Below, piece after piece: positions 1 through 9,247 of a stretch of DNA of 64,000 bases. The position numbers and the translations under genes were made by a program. The notes under the pieces are model-generated. The model had not been told where the DNA came from and did no database searches. It was given only the letters and a program-made list of their open reading frames with translations. This DNA is from JAGDMJ01 sp963809695. Lineage in GTDB: Bacteria; Bacteroidota; Ignavibacteria; UBA10030; UBA6906. The stretch is from positions 496,001 through 560,000 of the forward strand of contig CAWEKI010000007.1 in NCBI GenBank assembly GCA_963809695.1, in the 5' to 3' direction. Each line of letters opens with the position of its first letter. Position 1 is the first letter of the stretch.

Positions 1-1488
1 GGGCAGGCCTTCACAGGTGGACAGGAAGTGCGGGGGCTTTATACACGAGACGGATACAGAGCCCTGGATGAGTTCATCAAGACCGGCGAATTCCAGGTCG
101 TCGGTGATGAAGCCAAGTGGGTGCTCGCGCTTGATGGGACTCGAACAGAAGGCGTCGTTGCCGACCCGTCGATGGTCGGTGATTCGCTGCGTGGTATGTA
201 TCTGCGTGAATACGCGGCAGAATGGTGGAATGCTCTTTCCTCTGTGCGAATCGCGCCGTTCGAGAATCTGTCAGACGCTGCCAACCGCATGCGGACCCTC
301 GGAGACATGAGAAATTCGCCTCTCAAGCTACTCTTCGGTGATGTCGTAAGAAACACGACTCTTGAGTCGCCCGCCAAGCAGGGGCTGACCGACAAAGCAG
401 AAAAGCTCGGAGTGAGCTTCGCTCCTGCCAACGTTGTCGAGGTGGAATTCAATGATGTGCACCGCTTCTCGGAAAGTGATCAAGGACAAGGAAAACCCGG
501 CGACATTGACGGCCTTCTGTCATTGCTCGGCAAGGTCGGCGACGATCTGGACGCAGTTAGTGCGGCGCCTCCAAAGGAGGCGAAAGCGCGCGCAGCGGAC
601 GCCTACAACGGAACCGGATCCCTTGCAGAAGCCCTCCGGGAGATCCGCCGGCTTTCGAAAACACAGGACGACAGGACCCGCAGGGTCTTGAGCAACCTGT
701 TCGAACAGCCGATCCATTACGCCTGGAAATCCCTCATCGACAGGTCGATGGAGTATTTCAATGACGAGTGGCGTAAAGAGGTGGTTGACCCCTATCACGA
801 ACTGTCCGGGTATTTTCCGTTTGACGGAAACGGCCAGGATGCTCCGATGACCGAAGTGGCGGCATTGTTTGCGGACAACGGTAAACTGGCAAAATTCGTA
901 GATACCGAGCTGAAACCTTTTGTCGATGAAGACAACGGGTGGGACCCAAAATCATGGGACGGAGGCGACGGGATCGTACTTTCCCCCGCAGCCAGAAACG
1001 GATTGAACCAGGCCAGGGCATTGCGTCTCTCCCTGTTTCGCGGCACGGAGCCGGGCATGAAGGTAGAGCTTAGCCTTAAGCCGATAGTCCGGCCCGATGG
1101 TTCTCCGGATATCGACAAGGTGTACGTGCACGTTGGTGCAAAAGAACTCTGCTGGAACCTGGAGGAGAAGCCGCCGACCTTCACCTTCGACTGGCCCGGA
1201 GACGGCGGAGCGGGCTTCAGACTCGCGCAAGCGGGGGGGAAAGTCCTCGGGCTTTTCGGTTCTTCGGACGACAAACCCATCGACGAAAAGTCCTTCGACG
1301 GGGGCTGGGCTCTTTTCCGCCTTGTGTCATCTTCGGCCATTTCTCCAGGCCTGGGAAGAGCCGAAGTCCGATGCAAATGGTCTTTCAAGCAGGGTATTGT
1401 TGTCACGGGCTCCATCAAAACCGACAAGGGGTTTAACAATCCCTTCGGCAGGAGACTGGCAGTCGCGCTGCCGGACAAGCTGAACTGA
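1..1488 (+). CDS. tssM: TssM (IcmF-family) T6SS membrane complex protein, 5'-truncated by the window edge
   Basis: This is the C-terminal part of the inner-membrane and periplasmic T6SS protein TssM, which with TssL and TssJ forms the trans-envelope channel. The frame is open from base 1, so the GTG at 28 is internal and the gene begins upstream of the window. Visible are a TRDGY segment typical of the IcmF periplasmic region near the start, and near the end the family pattern of WPGDGG followed by a GGWALFRLV block, which marks the terminal beta-domain. The Walker-type cytoplasmic and membrane parts are outside the window. tagF follows after 15 bases. Family assignment rests on these motifs and on the unbroken run of tss genes behind it. 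Confidence 0.9.
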   Translation, partial: GQAFTGGQEVRGLYTRDGYRALDEFIKTGEFQVVGDEAKWVLALDGTRTEGVVADPSMVGDSLRGMYLREYAAEWWNALSSVRIAPFENLSDAANRMRTLGDMRNSPLKLLFGDVVRNTTLESPAKQGLTDKAEKLGVSFAPANVVEVEFNDVHRFSESDQGQGKPGDIDGLLSLLGKVGDDLDAVSAAPPKEAKARAADAYNGTGSLAEALREIRRLSKTQDDRTRRVLSNLFEQPIHYAWKSLIDRSMEYFNDEWRKEVVDPYHELSGYFPFDGNGQDAPMTEVAALFADNGKLAKFVDTELKPFVDEDNGWDPKSWDGGDGIVLSPAARNGLNQARALRLSLFRGTEPGMKVELSLKPIVRPDGSPDIDKVYVHVGAKELCWNLEEKPPTFTFDWPGDGGAGFRLAQAGGKVLGLFGSSDDKPIDEKSFDGGWALFRLVSSSAISPGLGRAEVRCKWSFKQGIVVTGSIKTDKGFNNPFGRRLAVALPDKLN

Positions 1489-1503
1489 CGCAACAGGTGA
1501 CCC

Positions 1504-2493
1504 ATGGATATTTCCGGTTCCTCAGCACTCTGCTTTGGGAAGCTCCCTTCGCAAGCGGATTTTATCCGTTTCAACGCCGCAAGCCGGGAGGCCCTGGCGC
1601 TGGATGAGTGGCTGCACCATGGGCTGTATTTTGCCCGGACACAGCTCGGGGCACGCTGGGAAGAGGAATTTGCGCACGCACCCGCCTATCGCTTCGTGTT
1701 TAATCCCGAGAGCGCCGATCGTTTTCTTGCCGGGGTCATGCAGGCAAGTCAGGACAAAAGCCAGCGCAGCTATCCATTCCTTGTTTCACTCCTGCTTGAC
1801 CGCCGCTGGTTGCGCGACAGCGATGCGCACCTTGCGCCGGCAGCCTTCTCTTCTTTTTTCGAAGGGGCAAGCCAGTTTATCCGCCTCGCGATGAACGGCC
1901 TGGAGATGCGCGAGATCGTCGATCGTACTCAGGCATTGAATTGTCCCGAACCGGACCGAAGCGATATCACATCGCGGTACAACAGGGAATTCCTCGAACC
2001 CTTTGCCGTCACCTCCTTCTGGCAGGAATTGTTCGGGAGTTTTGACGATCCGCGGAAGTACCTTTTGTTCAACAATCTTGCCAGTGTCCTGCTGCCGGTC
2101 CGAAACCGCAGTCTGAAGCGCATGAGTCTCGGACTTCGATTTCCACTTTTGAAAAACGAAGCGCAGGCAGATTATATGGCCTGCTTCTGGTTGAATATCA
2201 CGCTGATCATGCTCGGCGTTATGCCCGGCCCGCCGTTTCTGTTCTGGAGCGTGCAGGGCAACGGGACATCCGCACACCTCTTTCTGTTTTTCCGACAGCC
2301 GTCCCCGAAGAACTTCCTCCAACTTCTGAAGCCGGAGGCGGACAGTGAGAGCATTTGCGTGGTCGATGAAGAGGGGATAAGTGCTGTTGGGAAGTCGGCG
2401 TCCATGCTCCCTTCTGCTCTGCGGGCTCTACTGGACAAACGGGAAGGTTCGTTGAGCGGTTTTCTCAAGGGATTGATGATCGCATTATCGTAG
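1504..2493 (+). CDS. tagF: TagF-family T6SS-associated protein
   Basis: A 329-residue protein with the TagF (BMA_A0400, DUF2094) N-terminal signature: FGKLPSQADFIRFN, then DEWLHHGL and the RFVF segment. In proteobacterial systems TagF is a cytoplasmic negative post-translational regulator of T6SS firing, sometimes fused to a PP2C phosphatase. No phosphatase domain is visible here. ATG at 1504 is the start, 15 bases after the tssM stop. Only 3 bases separate it from tssA, so co-transcription and probably translational coupling are likely. The later part (residues about 200-329) is less conserved and was not assigned to a subdomain. Function is known from the family, not shown by this sequence. 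Confidence 0.88.
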   Translation: MDISGSSALCFGKLPSQADFIRFNAASREALALDEWLHHGLYFARTQLGARWEEEFAHAPAYRFVFNPESADRFLAGVMQASQDKSQRSYPFLVSLLLDRRWLRDSDAHLAPAAFSSFFEGASQFIRLAMNGLEMREIVDRTQALNCPEPDRSDITSRYNREFLEPFAVTSFWQELFGSFDDPRKYLLFNNLASVLLPVRNRSLKRMSLGLRFPLLKNEAQADYMACFWLNITLIMLGVMPGPPFLFWSVQGNGTSAHLFLFFRQPSPKNFLQLLKPEADSESICVVDEEGISAVGKSASMLPSALRALLDKREGSLSGFLKGLMIALS

Positions 2494-2496
2494 GCT

Positions 2497-4389
2497 ATGG
2501 CAGACGAACAGAACATACTGCAGCAGGACAGCGTGCATGTTGCACTCTCGGCTTTACTCCAGGGAGTGCTCCGGGCGATTCCGGGTGATAACCCGTGTGG
2601 GAAGGATATCTCCTACGAGGATGAATTCCTGGCGATCAAGGCGGAGATCGACAAGTTGGGGACGGTAGGCGGCCAGATCGATCAGGAGCGGGCCTCGGAG
2701 CTGCGGCAAATGATGGATGCGACGAGAGGTACGGTGAGGAAAGCGGATCGCACAGAGGCTGAGAAGCAGCTCGATCAGCGGGGAAGCGTGGTGAAGCAAA
2801 GTGCCGGCCCGGATTACCAGCTGATTCGACAGACAGCATCCAGGGTCCTCTCTGAGAAATCGAAGGACATCCGCGTAGCCAGCTATCTCTGTTTTGCACT
2901 CTGGCAGCAGGAATCGTTTGCAGGGCTGGCTGAAGGCCTTTCTGCAATTGAGATTCTCGTCCGGGACTTCTGGGATGGTCTTTACCCCTCAAAGAGCCGC
3001 CCCAGCGCACGCAAGAGCGCGCTGGAGTTTCTGACGACAAAGCTGGACGATAACGTTGCATACGCTCAGGTCCGGGAGGCAGACCGTGCACCATTGGAGC
3101 GAGCGCGAGGAACATTGAAGGACCTCCAGCAGCAATTCCTGGAGAAGATGCCTGAGAGTCCTCCTTCTCTTCTTGGTTTATCGCAGGCTGTGGAAAAGTG
3201 CCTGAGCCGGGTCCCCAAGCCCGCGCCCACCGCCGCGCAGGCAGTAGTGGGACCGGCAACACAACCGCAAGCCGTTCAGCCGCTTGAGACCGCTCCGGCC
3301 GCTTCCACTCCTCGTGGGGATCTCCGGACCTCGCAGGACGCGACTGCCTTGGTGAAGCAAGCGGCGAAGTTCTTCCGGGATCAGACTCCCAAGAGTCCCA
3401 CCTCATACCGACTCCTCCGGAGCCTCAGGTGGGACTCGATTCTGGCTCTGCCCCCAAATGAAAATGGCAAAACCAGATTCGAAGCACCGCCGGCCCAGCG
3501 CCGTAACTTTCTATCGGGTCTCCGGGAAAACAAAAACTGGAACACGCTCCTTGAAGAATGTGAGATGAGTCTCGGCCAGCCGGGCTTCCATCTCTGGTTG
3601 GACATGCAGCGCCTCACAGTCGACGCGCTGGACGGTTTGGGAGCGGAGTTTTCTGCCGTTCGTACCGCCGTCATGTCCGAGCTTGCCCTGCTCGTGCAGA
3701 GGGTTCCAAAACTCCAGTCGCTGAGCTTCACGGACGGGACGCGCTTTGCCGACCCCACAACCAGTGCGTGGATCGATGAGACCGTGCTGTCAGCGGCGGG
3801 TTCTCCCGGGCCGACTTCCCCCACATCGGCCGCGACTCCCTTGGATGGCAAGTTTGATGCGCAGCTTGCCGGAGCAAAGCAAGTTTTTGATACGGGCGAC
3901 CTTGCCGGGGCCATTGCGTTGCTTGCGTCACCGCATGCGGATTCTTCTCGTAAATCTCTCTTTCGCAGAAAGCTGTCCATGGCAATGTTTTGCATGCGAG
4001 GCGGGCAACCGGCAATCGCACGCCCATTACTTGAAGAGCTCGAGCAGGACATTGAACGATTCTCGATCCACGAATGGGAGCCATCGCTGGCGCTCGAAGT
4101 ATGGACCACGTTGAACAGGTGTTACGAAACACTTGCGGCGGGCCCTGTGACCCCAGCAAAACAGGCCATCCAACTGCGGGGAGAACGCGTGTTCGAGCGC
4201 ATCTGCCGCCTGGATATCGCCTATGCCCTGGCCAGTGCGGGGGTAAAACCCGCGGTCAAACGTCCCGTCCCGTCACCCCCGACAGATCTCAGCGAAGAGA
4301 AACCTCCTCGTTCCGCCGAACCATCTCCTGAAAAGGACAACACCGGCACTGAACTGAAAAGTGAAGCCACTACTCATCCACAAACATAA
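2497..4389 (+). CDS. tssA: TssA, T6SS sheath/baseplate cap protein (ImpA N-terminal domain, VasJ-like C-terminus)
   Basis: A 630-residue protein. Residues about 20-130 carry the ImpA_N hallmark (GDNPCGKDISYEDEF near residue 28 and a long charged helix). Residues about 235-280 are a Pro/Ala-rich linker. The remainder resembles the VasJ-type C-terminal domain (YRLLRSLRWDSI, then a TPR-like helical stretch near residues 440-570), and a Pro/Glu-rich tail ends the protein. TssA proteins prime and cap tail-sheath assembly; the long form with a VasJ-like end is one of the known TssA classes. It lies 3 bases behind tagF and 11 bases before tssB, which has a clear AAGGAG ribosome site. Confidence 0.85.
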   Translation: MADEQNILQQDSVHVALSALLQGVLRAIPGDNPCGKDISYEDEFLAIKAEIDKLGTVGGQIDQERASELRQMMDATRGTVRKADRTEAEKQLDQRGSVVKQSAGPDYQLIRQTASRVLSEKSKDIRVASYLCFALWQQESFAGLAEGLSAIEILVRDFWDGLYPSKSRPSARKSALEFLTTKLDDNVAYAQVREADRAPLERARGTLKDLQQQFLEKMPESPPSLLGLSQAVEKCLSRVPKPAPTAAQAVVGPATQPQAVQPLETAPAASTPRGDLRTSQDATALVKQAAKFFRDQTPKSPTSYRLLRSLRWDSILALPPNENGKTRFEAPPAQRRNFLSGLRENKNWNTLLEECEMSLGQPGFHLWLDMQRLTVDALDGLGAEFSAVRTAVMSELALLVQRVPKLQSLSFTDGTRFADPTTSAWIDETVLSAAGSPGPTSPTSAATPLDGKFDAQLAGAKQVFDTGDLAGAIALLASPHADSSRKSLFRRKLSMAMFCMRGGQPAIARPLLEELEQDIERFSIHEWEPSLALEVWTTLNRCYETLAAGPVTPAKQAIQLRGERVFERICRLDIAYALASAGVKPAVKRPVPSPPTDLSEEKPPRSAEPSPEKDNTGTELKSEATTHPQT

Positions 4390-4400
4390 GGAGCTGCGCC

Positions 4401-4904
4401 ATGCCAGAGAGCTTTCAAAAGGAAAAACCGCCTGCAAGGATCAATCTTTTCCTTGAGGTATTGAAAGGCGATGCAAAAAAGAAAATGGAACTGCCGCTAC
4501 GGCTCCTGGCGCTCGGCGATTACAGCCAGTCCGGCTCCACCACGCCCCTCGGGGAGCGAGAGAAGATCAACATCAATAAGGACAACTTCCAGCAGGTGAT
4601 GAAATCGTCGAACCTCAACCTGGACCTGGTGGTGCCCGACCGCATGAAAGGGGGCGATGCCGAGACCAAAGTGCACCTGAAGTTCGACGACTTGAAGTCC
4701 ATGGAGCCCGAGGAGGTTGCCAAACAGGTACCGCAGTTGGCCAAGCTCCTGTCCACGCGTTCGCTCTTGCAGGACTTGCGGAACCGGGCCATCAGCACCA
4801 ACGAGTTTCGCAAGGAGCTCGAACGGGTTGTGAAGGACAAGTCCGCCCTGGCCCAGCTCAAAGGTGAACTCGAAAAGCTCGTACCGACGAGTCCCCAGCA
4901 ATAG
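4401..4904 (+). CDS. tssB: TssB, T6SS contractile sheath small subunit
   Basis: A 167-residue protein of the usual TssB/VipA length. The family block RINLFLEVLKGDAKKKMELP followed by LLALGDYSQ is at residues 14-43, the NKDNFQQVMKS segment follows, and the coiled C-terminal helix is at about 110-160. TssB pairs with TssC to build the contractile tail sheath in the cytoplasm. The start is ATG 4401 with AAGGAG a few bases upstream. Order and spacing to tssC (55 bases) are standard for a T6SS core operon. Confidence 0.95.
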   Translation: MPESFQKEKPPARINLFLEVLKGDAKKKMELPLRLLALGDYSQSGSTTPLGEREKININKDNFQQVMKSSNLNLDLVVPDRMKGGDAETKVHLKFDDLKSMEPEEVAKQVPQLAKLLSTRSLLQDLRNRAISTNEFRKELERVVKDKSALAQLKGELEKLVPTSPQQ

Positions 4905-4959
4905 ACGCTACGCGCCGGATGATTACCATCACGGCTGACCATTTATAAGGAGGCATGCA

Positions 4960-6477
4960 ATGCCAGAACAGAAGGAAGCGGTAGAGCAACAGGCGGTAGC
5001 CGGGACCACCGAGTCAAAAGAAGGGCGGCTGAGCATCTTGCTGGAGAAGGTCAACGTCACGCTCCCGACCGGCGTTGTGGCCATCGACCAGATTGCCGAA
5101 AGCGATAAGGGGGCGGTCGTCACCGCCGCGCTGCGCGTCTTTGTCGACGCGATCGGCGAGATGCAGACTCCCCTGGAGAAGATCGACAAGGCCTTGCTGG
5201 ACGGGCTCATCGCGAAGATCGATGCCAAGATGAGCGAGCAGCTCGATGAGATCATGCACGCTGCAGCATTCCAGAAGATGGAATCGGCATGGCGGGGCTT
5301 GAAGTTTCTCATCGACCGGACGGATTTCCGGAAGAACGTCCGCATTGAGCTTCTCGATGTATCGAAGGATGCCCTGCGGGAATCGTTTGAAGACGCGCCG
5401 GAACTGATCCAGTCGGCCCTCTACAAGCAGGTGTACAGCGGCGCCTATGACCAGCCGGGCGCGGACCCCTACGGCGCCATGATCGCCAACTACGAGTTCG
5501 AAAACACCGCGCAGGATATCACGCTGCTGCAGGAAGTGTCGAAGGTCGCATCGTCCTCGCATTGCCCGTTCATCGGCTCCGTGGGGCCCAGGTTCTTCGG
5601 CAAGAATTCCATGGAGGAATGGAAGAAGATTCCCGACCTGAAGGCCTGGATGGAGACGGCCGAGTATACCAAGTGGCGCTCCTTCCGCGAATCGGAGGAC
5701 TCACGCTACGTCGGCCTCACCTTCCCTCGCTTCATGATCCGTCTGCCGTACGGCCCCGATTCCGTTCCGGTCAAGGGGTTCAACTACGTCGAGAATGTGA
5801 AGGGCCCGGACCATGAGAAATATCTCTGGTCGAATGCAAGCTTCGCGTTCGCGAGCAACATGGTGCGGTCGTTCGTGAGCGACGGCTGGTGCGTCCAGAT
5901 CCGCGGGCCGCAAGCCGGGGGCACTGTGGAGAATCTCCCCGTGCATCTCTATGACGTGGGGAAGGGAAAACAGATGAAGATCCCCACCGAAGTCCCGATC
6001 GACGAGACAACGGAGTTCACCACGGCGAACCTGGGCTTTATTCCGTTCAGTCACTACCAGGGGCGTGACTACGCGTGCTTCTTCTCGGCCCAGTCAACGC
6101 AGAAGCCCGCCGAATACGATCAGAAAGAGGCGACCGCGAACAGCCGGATCAATGCCCGGCTGCCGTACATCTTCCTGGCCTCGCGTATTGCGCACTATCT
6201 GAAGGTCATTCAGCGCGAGAACATCGGGACCGTCAAGGACCGCACCAAGATCGAGAAGGAGCTCAATGCGTGGATCAAGGGGCTGATCATCGGCATCAAG
6301 GATCCGTCGGAACAACAGATCGCCAAGTACCCCTTGCGGGACGCGCAGGTGAAGGTGTATGACATCGAAGAAAATCCCGGCTTTTACCGGGTGGAAATGA
6401 TGATCATGCCTCACTTCCAGATCGAAGGCATGGATATCAGCCTCTCCCTCGTCGGGAAAATGCCCAAAGGAAAATAA
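4960..6477 (+). CDS. tssC: TssC, T6SS contractile sheath large subunit
   Basis: A 505-residue TssC/VipB (EvpB family) protein of normal length. Seen in order: an N-terminal segment that interlocks with TssB (LSILLEKVNV), the family block FQKMESAWRGLKFLIDRTDF at about 107-126, YGAMIANYEF at about 171, and SHYQGRDYACFFSAQS near 363. The C-terminus DISLSLVGKMPKGK matches the part that in other systems contacts ClpV and the baseplate. The start ATG 4960 has a strong AAGGAGG ribosome site. It forms the sheath with TssB and is followed by hcp after 32 bases. Confidence 0.96.
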   Translation: MPEQKEAVEQQAVAGTTESKEGRLSILLEKVNVTLPTGVVAIDQIAESDKGAVVTAALRVFVDAIGEMQTPLEKIDKALLDGLIAKIDAKMSEQLDEIMHAAAFQKMESAWRGLKFLIDRTDFRKNVRIELLDVSKDALRESFEDAPELIQSALYKQVYSGAYDQPGADPYGAMIANYEFENTAQDITLLQEVSKVASSSHCPFIGSVGPRFFGKNSMEEWKKIPDLKAWMETAEYTKWRSFRESEDSRYVGLTFPRFMIRLPYGPDSVPVKGFNYVENVKGPDHEKYLWSNASFAFASNMVRSFVSDGWCVQIRGPQAGGTVENLPVHLYDVGKGKQMKIPTEVPIDETTEFTTANLGFIPFSHYQGRDYACFFSAQSTQKPAEYDQKEATANSRINARLPYIFLASRIAHYLKVIQRENIGTVKDRTKIEKELNAWIKGLIIGIKDPSEQQIAKYPLRDAQVKVYDIEENPGFYRVEMMIMPHFQIEGMDISLSLVGKMPKGK

Positions 6478-6509
6478 CCACATCATCATAGTCAAGAAAG
6501 GAGTGCTCC

Positions 6510-6995
6510 ATGCCCACCCCATCGTATGCCTGGCTGAAAGACGACCAGGCGGGAGACATCAAGGGTTCCGTTCAGATTGCGGGCCGCGAGGGAAGTATTG
6601 AGATCATGGAATTCCACCATGACCTTCATATCCCGACGGACCCACATACCGGGAAGCTGACCGGCGTCCGGATGCACAGCCCCGTGGTGATCACCAAGGC
6701 GTATGATTCCTCTTCGCCGTACCTGTATAAGGCGTGCTGCGAGGGACAAACGCTGAAAGAGGTGACCATCAAGTGGTACGCGATCGATGACACCGGGACC
6801 GAGAAGGAGTATTTCATCCACAAGCTCGAACATGTCAAAGTCGCGTCCATGAAGGCGCTCATGCCCAACACCAAGGATCCGGAGAAGGAGCGGTACGTGC
6901 ACCTGGAGGAGGTCGCGCTGGTGTATGGGAAGATCACCTGGACCTATGTCGACGGGAACGTTGAGTACGTCGATGAGTGGACAGCGCAGAAGTAA
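6510..6995 (+). CDS. hcp: Hcp (TssD), T6SS inner tube protein
   Basis: A 161-residue single-domain Hcp. It has the family features KGSVQIAGREGSIEIMEFHH at 21-40, PVVITKAYDSSSPYL in the middle and a C-terminal LEEVALVYGKITWTYVDG strand. Hexameric Hcp rings stack into the tube inside the sheath and can carry small effectors. There is no C-terminal effector extension. ATG 6510 follows a clear GAAAGGAG ribosome site. Its end overlaps the proposed tssE GTG start by 19 bases. A high-expression role is likely from the strong ribosome site, but this is inference. Confidence 0.95.
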   Translation: MPTPSYAWLKDDQAGDIKGSVQIAGREGSIEIMEFHHDLHIPTDPHTGKLTGVRMHSPVVITKAYDSSSPYLYKACCEGQTLKEVTIKWYAIDDTGTEKEYFIHKLEHVKVASMKALMPNTKDPEKERYVHLEEVALVYGKITWTYVDGNVEYVDEWTAQK

Positions 6996-7429
6996 CCTGG
7001 CTGCCAATGGAAGCAGGTCTCATTGATGTCATTCTTGGCCATTTCCTTGACGGGCAGGCTGTTGCAGATGAAGATTCCGCACATCGGAAGTTGCGGAGCA
7101 TCATCGACAATCTGAGCCGGCTTTTCAATACGAGGCGGGGGTCTATTTCTCATATCCCGGACTACGGGCTCCCGGATATTTCACAGGTGTATCGCGATCT
7201 GCCGTACTCCATCGACGGCCTGCGGGCAGCCATTAAGCAGGTCGTGGAGAAATATGAGCCCCGCCTCCGCCGGGTCCGGGTAGAGCAACAGCAAGGACGT
7301 GAGGGAGACTATGAGATGCGGGTGTCGTTCATCGTGTCGGGGGAACTGCAGCAAGGACAGAAAGTGCAGTTCCAGACGACGTTTAAGTCGAACGACCTCG
7401 CCGAGGTGCGCCCCTGGCGCAAGCCCTAA
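6977..7429 (+). CDS. tssE: TssE, gp25-like T6SS baseplate protein
   Basis: A 150-residue protein from GTG 6977, or 140 residues from ATG 7007; neither start has a clear ribosome site, so the start is uncertain. The gp25/TssE signature is clear: RSIIDNLSRLFNTRRGS followed by IPDYGLPDIS, then PRLRRVRV. TssE is the phage gp25-like wedge component of the baseplate and interacts with TssF, TssG and TssK. Its position between hcp and tssF is typical for T6SSi clusters. Confidence 0.93.
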   Translation: MDSAEVTWLPMEAGLIDVILGHFLDGQAVADEDSAHRKLRSIIDNLSRLFNTRRGSISHIPDYGLPDISQVYRDLPYSIDGLRAAIKQVVEKYEPRLRRVRVEQQQGREGDYEMRVSFIVSGELQQGQKVQFQTTFKSNDLAEVRPWRKP

Positions 7430-7468
7430 CAAGAGAAACGCACTGTTCTTTACATATCCGGGGCTTTC

Positions 7469-9247
7469 ATGATCCAGTACTACTACGAAGACGAACTACG
7501 CTATCTTTATCAGGCAGGGAAGGAATTCGCCCGAACCCACCCGGACATCGCCCGTTATCTGCATATCGACAGCGAAAGCAAGGACGACCGGGATCCCTAC
7601 GTGGAACGGCTCTTTGAGGGGTTCGCCTTTCTCACGGGGCGCATCCGGGAACGACTGGACGATGAGTTGCCCGAGCTGACAGAATCGCTCTGCAACATGT
7701 TGTGGCCCCACTATCTCAAGCCGGTCCCCTCCATCTCGGTGATTGAGTTCAGACCTCGCCCTGGCCTTGTGCAGCAAACATCGTCCTTGCCCGCAGGCAC
7801 CGAGGTGCGGTCCATACCAGTCGGCGACGAGGCGACCGTCTGCCGCTTTCGGACGACGCATGAGGTCCGGATCAATCCTCTGAAGCTGGCCGATGCCTCC
7901 CTCTCCTGGCCCTCCGACGGCACGACCACAGTGACACTCCGCTTTACGATCGAAAAGGGAGCCGAATTCAATAAGCTCCAGCTCAATCCGCTGCGCCTCT
8001 ATTTTCACGGCGAGGATCCCATCGCTTCCAACATGCACTTGTTTTTCTCCCGGCATGTCAGGACCGTGTTGCTTTCCGCAGCTGGGGCGCAATGTGAACT
8101 GAACGGCCCGGCTGCCCTCCGGCCGGCAGGACTCGAGGCAGGGGAAGGACTTCTCCCCTATTCCGCATACGCTCCGTCGGGTTTCCGACTTCTCCATGAG
8201 TACCTCAGCTTCCGGAGGAAGTTCTGGTTTGTGGACCTGCATGGCCTCGACAGGCTCTCCCCTCCGGCAAAAACTATGGAGTTCCAGGCGCAGGTCTTCT
8301 TTGACAGGGCTTTCCCCGAAGAGAAAAAATTCAACGCTGAAAACATCCGTCTGTTCTGCGCGCCCATCGTCAATCTCTTTCGCATGGATACAGAGCCGAT
8401 ACGGATGGACCACCTCCAGCCCGATTATCGGGTGTTTCCTGATCTTCATCATCAGCAGAGCCACGAGGTCTACTCTGTCGACTCCGTTGTAGGAACGGAA
8501 GAAGGCACCGGGAAACGCCATCGCTATCACCCCCTGTTCTCCGTGGCAGGGACAGAAACCAAAGAAGAGGACCGCCGGTACTTCAGCACTGCTACGCGCA
8601 TCGGACCCTCGGGCCATCAACAGACATACCTCTCACTCGGAGGGCTCACTGCCACCAACGGCGAGATTCCCGTTGAGACCCTCTCCATGGAAATTACCGC
8701 GACGAACGGGAGCCTCCCCCGCGAGAAGCTGCAGGAGCGTTCCATTACGCAGCCTGCTCCCGATTTTCCTAATATCACGGCGTTTGAGAACCTTACGCAA
8801 CCAACATTGGATCTACACCCCAGGAGCCTTGCCCCGACCGATGCACGACGTCAGGAAGACAACTTCCTCTGGAAGGTTGTCTCCCATCTTTCCCTCAACT
8901 TCATGACGATCGCTTCGTTGAAAGCTTTGCGCGGGATTCTGGAGCTGTATGATTGGACCGGGTCGGACGCCAACCGCCGCCGCATTGCGGGCCTGCGGAA
9001 TGTCTCATGGGCCCCCAAAGAACTGCTCTACCGGAGCGCAGTCATTCGAGGAGCGGAAGTTACCGTGGAGGTGCAGGATGGCTATTTCGCCGACGAGGGG
9101 GATCTCTGTCTGTTCGGGCTGGTCCTGAGCGAGTTCTTCGCGACTTATGCAACCATCAACTCGTTCGTGCATCTGCATCTCGTCACCAAACCGTCGGAAA
9201 AACATTTTCACTGGGAACCACGCAGAGGGAATCTGTCGCTTGTCTGA
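7469..9247 (+). CDS. tssF: TssF, T6SS baseplate wedge protein
   Basis: A 592-residue TssF/VasA family protein of normal length. It starts with the family pattern YYEDELRYLYQAGKEFARTH, followed by DPYVERLFEGFAFLTGRI and ELPELTESLCNMLWPHYLKP-type residues in the first 90 positions. The C-terminus contains the conserved FATYATINSFVHLHL segment. TssF forms the baseplate wedge with TssG and TssE. The start ATG 7469 is preceded by a weak GGGGC. The stop overlaps the TTG start proposed for tssG by 8 bases, suggesting translational coupling. Confidence 0.95.
   Translation: MIQYYYEDELRYLYQAGKEFARTHPDIARYLHIDSESKDDRDPYVERLFEGFAFLTGRIRERLDDELPELTESLCNMLWPHYLKPVPSISVIEFRPRPGLVQQTSSLPAGTEVRSIPVGDEATVCRFRTTHEVRINPLKLADASLSWPSDGTTTVTLRFTIEKGAEFNKLQLNPLRLYFHGEDPIASNMHLFFSRHVRTVLLSAAGAQCELNGPAALRPAGLEAGEGLLPYSAYAPSGFRLLHEYLSFRRKFWFVDLHGLDRLSPPAKTMEFQAQVFFDRAFPEEKKFNAENIRLFCAPIVNLFRMDTEPIRMDHLQPDYRVFPDLHHQQSHEVYSVDSVVGTEEGTGKRHRYHPLFSVAGTETKEEDRRYFSTATRIGPSGHQQTYLSLGGLTATNGEIPVETLSMEITATNGSLPREKLQERSITQPAPDFPNITAFENLTQPTLDLHPRSLAPTDARRQEDNFLWKVVSHLSLNFMTIASLKALRGILELYDWTGSDANRRRIAGLRNVSWAPKELLYRSAVIRGAEVTVEVQDGYFADEGDLCLFGLVLSEFFATYATINSFVHLHLVTKPSEKHFHWEPRRGNLSLV

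Noticed and set aside
9147..9239. Longer N-terminus for TssG
   Set aside because: The extra 31 residues lie inside tssF and do not resemble the family, while TTG 9240 has a ribosome-like site.
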